Assembly (NCBI GenBank): GCA_021160985.1
Contig: JAGHBN010000137.1
Span: 1 to 8,846 of the forward strand
Direction of reading: 5' to 3'
Origin: Thermococcus sp.
Lineage (GTDB): Archaea; Methanobacteriota_B; Thermococci; Thermococcales; Thermococcaceae
Length of the DNA stretch: 8,846 nt
This document shows positions 6,191 through 8,846 of the stretch, in pieces (position 1 is the stretch's first letter; every line of letters begins with the position of its first letter). A model generated the notes under the pieces. The model was not told where the DNA came from. It was given only the letters and a program-made list of their open reading frames with translations, and made no database searches. The position numbers and the translations under genes are program-made.

Positions 6191-6364
6191 TCACCCCTCC
6201 TTCAATAGGTTGAGCATTAACCTAACCCTTTCTTTGCCACGGAATAAATAAGCTTTTCCGTTGTCAGTGTCGGGTATCCTTTTATAAGCTTCCTCAAGCT
6301 CCTTCAGAGCCTTTTCTGCGAGCCCCCTGAGGGTCTCACGCTCAAGTTCGGAGAGCGCCTTCAC
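6191..6364 (-). CDS. conserved-position small hypothetical protein between tfs and pcna
   Basis: A 57-residue protein of unknown function. It begins with GTG at 6362-6364, overlapping the TGA of tfs in a GTGA junction, and ends two bases before the pcna ATG. It is predicted to be mostly helical, with a charged amphipathic helix (RETLRGLAEKALKELEEAYK), a short turn (RIPDTDNGKAY) and a second basic helix (RGKERVRLMLNLLKEG). No zinc, DNA-binding or membrane motif is visible. Third-position GC and the tight junctions on both sides argue that it is real. Its place between a transcription elongation factor and the sliding clamp suggests a small partner or a coupling device, but nothing in the sequence proves a role. 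Confidence 0.75.
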   Translation of the reverse strand: MKALSELERETLRGLAEKALKELEEAYKRIPDTDNGKAYLFRGKERVRLMLNLLKEG

Positions 6365-6693
6365 TCGTAAGACCTCCAGACGTGGCCGCACTTGGTGCAC
6401 TTGTAAAATATCGTGCTCGGCTCATCGCCGGCCCTCGTCTGCATCTCCCACCAGTAGGCGGTGTCGTTGCCGCACTTCGGACAGGTGACCTTCGTGGTCG
6501 GGAGGGTCTTGAGATCCTGCTCAATGATGACTATGTCCTCGTCGGGCTTGTGCTCGACCTTCTGGGTAATCTTCGTCCTCTCCCTGTCCTTTTCTTCGTC
6601 GAAAGGCTCCTCGTAGCCGCAGGAACGGCAGACCCAGACCTTTTTCTTCCTGTCGGGAAGCATGAGGTTACCGCACTTTGGACAGAACTTCAT
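6361..6693 (-). CDS. tfs: transcription factor S (archaeal TFIIS-like cleavage factor)
   Basis: A 110-residue factor that enters the secondary channel of RNA polymerase and stimulates transcript cleavage in backtracked complexes. The N-terminal zinc ribbon has C4, C7, C22 and C25 (CPKCGNL, CRSCGYEE). A linker of about 40 residues follows, then the C-terminal ribbon with C71, C74, C99 and C102. The catalytic acidic hairpin is intact (QTRAGDEPSTIFYKC, with D90 and E91), so an active cleavage factor is expected rather than an inhibitory paralogue. Length is exactly the family norm. The ATG at 6691-6693 gives the usual MKFCPKCG start; GTG 6702 lies within the GGGGTGAG ribosome site and is less likely. 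It is the first gene of the operon with the 57-codon ORF, pcna and gins51, and has a TATA element upstream. Confidence 0.95.
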   Translation of the reverse strand: MKFCPKCGNLMLPDRKKKVWVCRSCGYEEPFDEEKDRERTKITQKVEHKPDEDIVIIEQDLKTLPTTKVTCPKCGNDTAYWWEMQTRAGDEPSTIFYKCTKCGHVWRSYE

Positions 6694-6734
6694 CTTTCTC
6701 ACCCCTTTAGCCGAGGGTTCGGTATGTGGAAGGA

Positions 6735-6750
6735 GAATAAAAAGTTTTGC
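6735..6750 (-). promoter_or_regulatory. putative promoter of the tfs-pcna-gins51 operon
   Basis: On the minus strand, GCAAAA (6745-6750) and then CTTTTTATTC (6735-6744) resemble a BRE/TATA pair. Initiation about 25 bases on would give a leader of about 20 nt carrying the GGGGTGAG site. It lies almost directly after the stop of the last Ig-like gene, so some readthrough is also possible. Confidence 0.5.
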
Positions 6751-6754
6751 CAGG

Positions 6755-7183
6755 CTAGCCGGTTATCTCAAACTCCACGCTCGCGTTCCTGCAGCCGAGT
6801 GGCGGGCCGCAGATCCTCTTTACGAGCCTGTACCTCCCAGGAGGAAGGTCTGGGTAGGGGATGGGCTCACCTGGAGATTCGTTCTCGGGCAGATATTTTA
6901 GCGTGGCGCTCTGCCTCCAAGACTGGAACGGAAGAAGGTCGTAAAGAATATCGATAAAGAAGAATGGGGTTATCACTCCAACCCAGCTCCCGTTCTCCCA
7001 GCGGTAGATGCGGTAATCCTGGCCGAAGTAGATGGGCGTCAGACCAACGTTCCTTATCGTCAGTTCCGGTTCTTCCCCGGGTGAGTAGGTGCGTTTGTCG
7101 AGGCTTACCATGAAGTGCGGGCCCGTGAGTCCCCAGAGAAGAAGAACAAGAAGGGTGATTCCGGCTCCGGCCTTCCACCTCAT
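6755..7183 (-). CDS. small secreted or anchored Ig-like domain protein, third of three paralogues
   Basis: A 142-residue protein with an N-terminal signal or anchor (AGAGITLLVLLLWGLTG, about residues 5-21) and one extracellular beta-sandwich domain. The domain shares a pattern with its two upstream neighbours: SLDKRTYSPGEEPELTI, DYRIYRWENGSW, a central aromatic stretch (TPFFFIDILYDLL), LPPGRYRLVKRIC and a final VEFEI. This resembles bacterial Ig-like domains of the Big_14 type, from memory of the pattern. A cysteine pair near the end (RICGPPLGC) may form a disulphide outside the cell. The start ATG at 7181-7183 overlaps the previous gene's TGA (ATGA), with GAGGTGGT just upstream. It probably acts on the cell surface; its ligand is unknown. 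Confidence 0.75.
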   Translation of the reverse strand: MRWKAGAGITLLVLLLWGLTGPHFMVSLDKRTYSPGEEPELTIRNVGLTPIYFGQDYRIYRWENGSWVGVITPFFFIDILYDLLPFQSWRQSATLKYLPENESPGEPIPYPDLPPGRYRLVKRICGPPLGCRNASVEFEITG

Positions 7184-7668
7184 CCTACCACCTCGAACTC
7201 GGCCGAGAGAGTTATTTCATCGCTCCTTGTTCTGCAGCGCCCCCGGTCAATGGTGACTGTTTTTTCTATGCGGTACTTTCCCGGAGGGAGGGGCGCCAGT
7301 GTTCCTAATTCACTCTCTCCTTTCACAGAGGTAACCAGCCCTATCCTCTGGCTCCAGTTGCCGCCGGGTGGTATCATATAACCGATCATTGTGAATGTGA
7401 GGCCCAGAGGGACTTCCCTCCACTCCCCACCCTCAAGCCGGTAGAGCTTGTAAGCCACGCCGACTAGAAGGGTCTCGCTTCCGTTGTTGATTATCGTGAG
7501 GGTGGCAGTCTCGCCGGCGTGGTAAACTTCTCTATCGAGAACCATGAGGACGGAAGTCTGAGAGACTCCAGTATTTTCTGGGGGAGTGCTCTCCCCCGAT
7601 CTTTCAAGACAAACAACGGCCGAGATAATGAGAATGATGCCAATGACACAAATCAGTTTCCGATTCAT
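7180..7668 (-). CDS. small secreted Ig-like domain protein, second of three paralogues
   Basis: A 162-residue protein. MNRKLICVIGIILIISAVVC is a signal or anchor segment ending in a cysteine (C20). Valine at -1 makes a true lipobox doubtful. A Ser/Thr/Pro-rich spacer follows, then an Ig-like domain homologous to its neighbours: LDREVYHAGETATLTI, YKLYRLEGGEWREV, IPPGGNWSQRIG, LPPGKYRIEKTV and AEFEV. It differs in having a longer insertion before the LPPGKYR strand. It keeps only one of the two C-terminal cysteines seen in its relatives, so it should lack that disulphide. The ATG at 7666-7668 overlaps the previous TGA as ATGA, and a GAGAGGGGAAG purine run precedes it; the frame stays open upstream but that part overlaps the previous gene. 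Co-translation with the other two genes is expected. Confidence 0.75.
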   Translation of the reverse strand: MNRKLICVIGIILIISAVVCLERSGESTPPENTGVSQTSVLMVLDREVYHAGETATLTIINNGSETLLVGVAYKLYRLEGGEWREVPLGLTFTMIGYMIPPGGNWSQRIGLVTSVKGESELGTLAPLPPGKYRIEKTVTIDRGRCRTRSDEITLSAEFEVVG

Positions 7669-8156
7669 CTGTCTTCCCCTCTCACCTCGAACTCGGCGTG
7701 TTTGTAGATGCAGATCTTCTCCGAGCATACCTGCTTCTCGATCCTGTAACTTCCGCTTTCGAGGTTCAGCGGAAGGTCTATCTTCTGTTCCCAGCTCTTG
7801 CCTGGTTCCACCTCCGCCACCACGGCGGGAAAGACCAAGTTCAGCTGGACTTCAACCCAACCTCCGTTTTCTCTACGGTAAAGCCTGAATCCGTAACCTG
7901 TCCGGATGGTGAAATTTTGGTGATTGGCAACGGTTAGAATCATGGTATCCCCCGGCGAGTACACGCGTTTATCTAGGTGGATAACGATGGAGGTGTCCTC
8001 GAGGAACACTATGGGACCGAGGGTTTCGTTAAGGTTAATCTGGCCTTTTCCCCAACCCCAGTCTTCCGGAAGGTTTCCCTGAGTGAGAAATACTTGGTAA
8101 GCGGACACAAATCCGAATATAAGCAACATCACGAGTATCACGCGCTTCATCTTCAT
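7665..8156 (-). CDS. small secreted Ig-like domain protein, first of three paralogues
   Basis: A 163-residue protein that opens the three-gene unit. A signal or anchor segment (MKMKRVILVMLLIFGFVSA) is followed by a spacer of about 40 residues and then the shared Ig-like domain: HLDKRVYSPGDTMILTV, GFRLYRRENGGWVEV, VEPGKSWEQKIDL, SGSYRIEKQVC and AEFEV. The cysteine pair QVCSEKIC matches the pair in the third paralogue. Starts at 8159, 8156 and 8150 (ATG ATG AAG ATG) are all possible. None has a clear ribosome site, and the TATA box at 8180-8189 places initiation near 8160, so the messenger is probably leaderless. The long open frame upstream of 8159 is antisense overlap with glyA and was not used. 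The function is unknown, but an extracellular binding or adhesion role is plausible. Confidence 0.75.
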   Translation of the reverse strand: MKMKRVILVMLLIFGFVSAYQVFLTQGNLPEDWGWGKGQINLNETLGPIVFLEDTSIVIHLDKRVYSPGDTMILTVANHQNFTIRTGYGFRLYRRENGGWVEVQLNLVFPAVVAEVEPGKSWEQKIDLPLNLESGSYRIEKQVCSEKICIYKHAEFEVRGEDR

Positions 8157-8179
8157 CATATCAATCTTCAAACTTGCGG

Positions 8180-8197
8180 TTATTAAACGTTTTGATG
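8180..8197 (-). promoter_or_regulatory. BRE/TATA promoter of the Ig-like gene trio, probably leaderless
   Basis: The minus strand reads ATCAAAACG (BRE-like, 8189-8197) and then GTTTAATAA (TATA, 8180-8188). A start about 25 bases from the TATA centre falls near 8160, on or beside the first ATG. This agrees with the lack of a ribosome site and implies a leaderless transcript for the first gene; the next two genes have their own ribosome sites. Confidence 0.5.
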
Positions 8198-8233
8198 GTT
8201 TCAAAAAGAATTGTAGCGAAAAGGGAAAAGAAA
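8198..8233 (-). terminator. T-rich terminator region after glyA
   Basis: After the glyA TGA the minus strand is pyrimidine-rich (TTTCTTTTCCCTTTTCG, then TTCTTTTTG). These oligo-T runs are the usual archaeal termination signal, and they lie just upstream of the promoter of the Ig-like trio, separating the two units. Confidence 0.45.
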
Positions 8234-8846
8234 TCACTCCCTGAGCGGGAGGCCATGGTCGAAGGAGTAGTAGACCTTCTGGAAGTTCTGCCTGAAGTAG
8301 AAGACGTCGCGCTCGACCTTCTTCGGGTCCTCCTTGTCGATGAGGACGCGGCGGATAAACCTGGCAATCTCCTTCATGTCGTCCTCCATCATTCCAACGC
8401 GGGTCATCTCCTGGACGCCTATGCGCAGGCCGCTCGGCTTCTCGACCTTCTCGAGCGGGTCCCACGGCAGGAGGTTCTTGTTGAGGATTATGCCGGCCTC
8501 CTCGAGGAGCGGGGCAGCCCAGCCTCCAGCGGCCTCGTGAAGGTCGCTGACGTCGACGATGACCTGGTGGCTCTCGGTGTAGCCCTTGTCCTCACCGATG
8601 ACCTTGAAGCCCTCCTCGGCGAGGGCCTCGGCGAGGGCCTTGGCGTTCTTGACGACCTGGGCCGCATACTTCTCACCGTACTCAAGCATCTCTGCCGCGG
8701 TGATGACCTTTCCGGCCATGTGGTGGAGGTGGTGGTTGCTGAGAACTCCTGGGAAGATGGCCCACTGGAGCTTGGCTATCTCCTCGGTCTCGCCAAAGCG
8801 CTTGTAGATTATGACACCGCCCTGCGGTCCCGGGAAGGTCTTGTGG
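8234..8846 (-). CDS. glyA: serine hydroxymethyltransferase, C-terminal part (N-terminus outside window)
   Basis: PLP-dependent enzyme that converts serine and a reduced pterin into glycine and the methylene-pterin, supplying one-carbon units in the cytoplasm; the archaeal pterin may not be folate. About 204 codons are present, roughly half of a protein usually near 430 residues. The first visible residues HKTFPGPQGGVIIYK carry the lysine that forms the PLP Schiff base (codon 8840-8842). FPGVLSNHHLHHMAGKV and LLPWDPLEKVEKPSGLRIG follow, the latter with the arginine expected to bind the substrate carboxylate. Unlike bacterial enzymes, the text after that arginine reads VQEMTRVGM, as in archaeal homologues. 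The C-terminus ends DHGLPLRE at a TGA. The frame is intact, and codon use is typical of the host. Confidence 0.96.
   Translation of the reverse strand, partial: HKTFPGPQGGVIIYKRFGETEEIAKLQWAIFPGVLSNHHLHHMAGKVITAAEMLEYGEKYAAQVVKNAKALAEALAEEGFKVIGEDKGYTESHQVIVDVSDLHEAAGGWAAPLLEEAGIILNKNLLPWDPLEKVEKPSGLRIGVQEMTRVGMMEDDMKEIARFIRRVLIDKEDPKKVERDVFYFRQNFQKVYYSFDHGLPLRE

Noticed and set aside
6382..6957. Plus-strand open frame of 191 codons opposite tfs and the third Ig-like gene
   Set aside because: It is antisense to two supported genes and to the tfs promoter, with no family motif.
7600..7668. Lipoprotein signal (lipobox) in the second Ig-like protein
   Set aside because: The segment before C20 reads SAVVC, with valine at -1; archaeal and bacterial lipoboxes need a small residue such as G, A or S there.
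8160..8465. N-terminal extension of the first Ig-like protein by about 100 residues
   Set aside because: The extension is antisense-frame text within glyA (same strand, other frame) and lies upstream of the promoter; a good signal peptide starts at 8156.
1..8846. CRISPR array, tRNA or rRNA genes, insertion sequence or clear attachment repeats
   Set aside because: No regularly spaced direct repeats, cloverleaf-like stretches, transposase motifs or flanking duplications were seen; short att repeats around 2420-4830 cannot be excluded by eye.

Overview
The window looks like chromosomal DNA of a hyperthermophilic euryarchaeon of the order Thermococcales, probably a Thermococcus species. The archaeal replication clamp PCNA reads very like the Pyrococcus protein. 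It sits in one operon with archaeal TFS and the archaeal GINS subunit Gins51. Promoters show archaeal BRE/TATA elements, ribosome binding sites are GGAGGTGA-like, and most genes have high GC at third codon positions.

Layout. (1) 1-283, minus: the 5' part of a peroxiredoxin gene cut by the window edge, with its own strong BRE/TATA promoter. (2) 507-2417, minus: a stand-alone molybdopterin/tungstopterin oxidoreductase of the formate dehydrogenase-like family, with one [4Fe-4S] motif and no partner subunits nearby. (3) 2621-4687, plus: the only plus-strand genes. The first is a frame-broken gene for a secreted protein ending in a putative toxin domain. Two bases after its stop lies a small gene placed and shaped like an immunity gene, followed by an out-of-frame coding remnant. 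(4) 4835-6693, minus: a compact operon tfs - 57-codon ORF - pcna - gins51, joining transcript-cleavage and replication-fork functions. (5) 6755-8156, minus: three tandem paralogous genes for small secreted or membrane-anchored Ig-like proteins, joined by two ATGA stop/start overlaps and probably transcribed leaderless. (6) 8234-8846, minus: the 3' two fifths or so of glyA (serine hydroxymethyltransferase).

How they work together. The peroxiredoxin, glyA and replication/transcription genes are housekeeping. The accessory material is the plus-strand island between the oxidoreductase and gins51, plus the Ig-like trio. The island has the order of a polymorphic-toxin locus: secreted N-terminus, hydrophobic pre-toxin-like stretch, long helical stalk, His-containing C-terminal domain, then an adjacent small soluble protein. 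Its N-terminal 160 codons carry one in-frame stop and about four frame changes. It is therefore either a decaying gene or a stretch of poor sequence. The toxin and immunity roles are inference from architecture and were not tested by any search.
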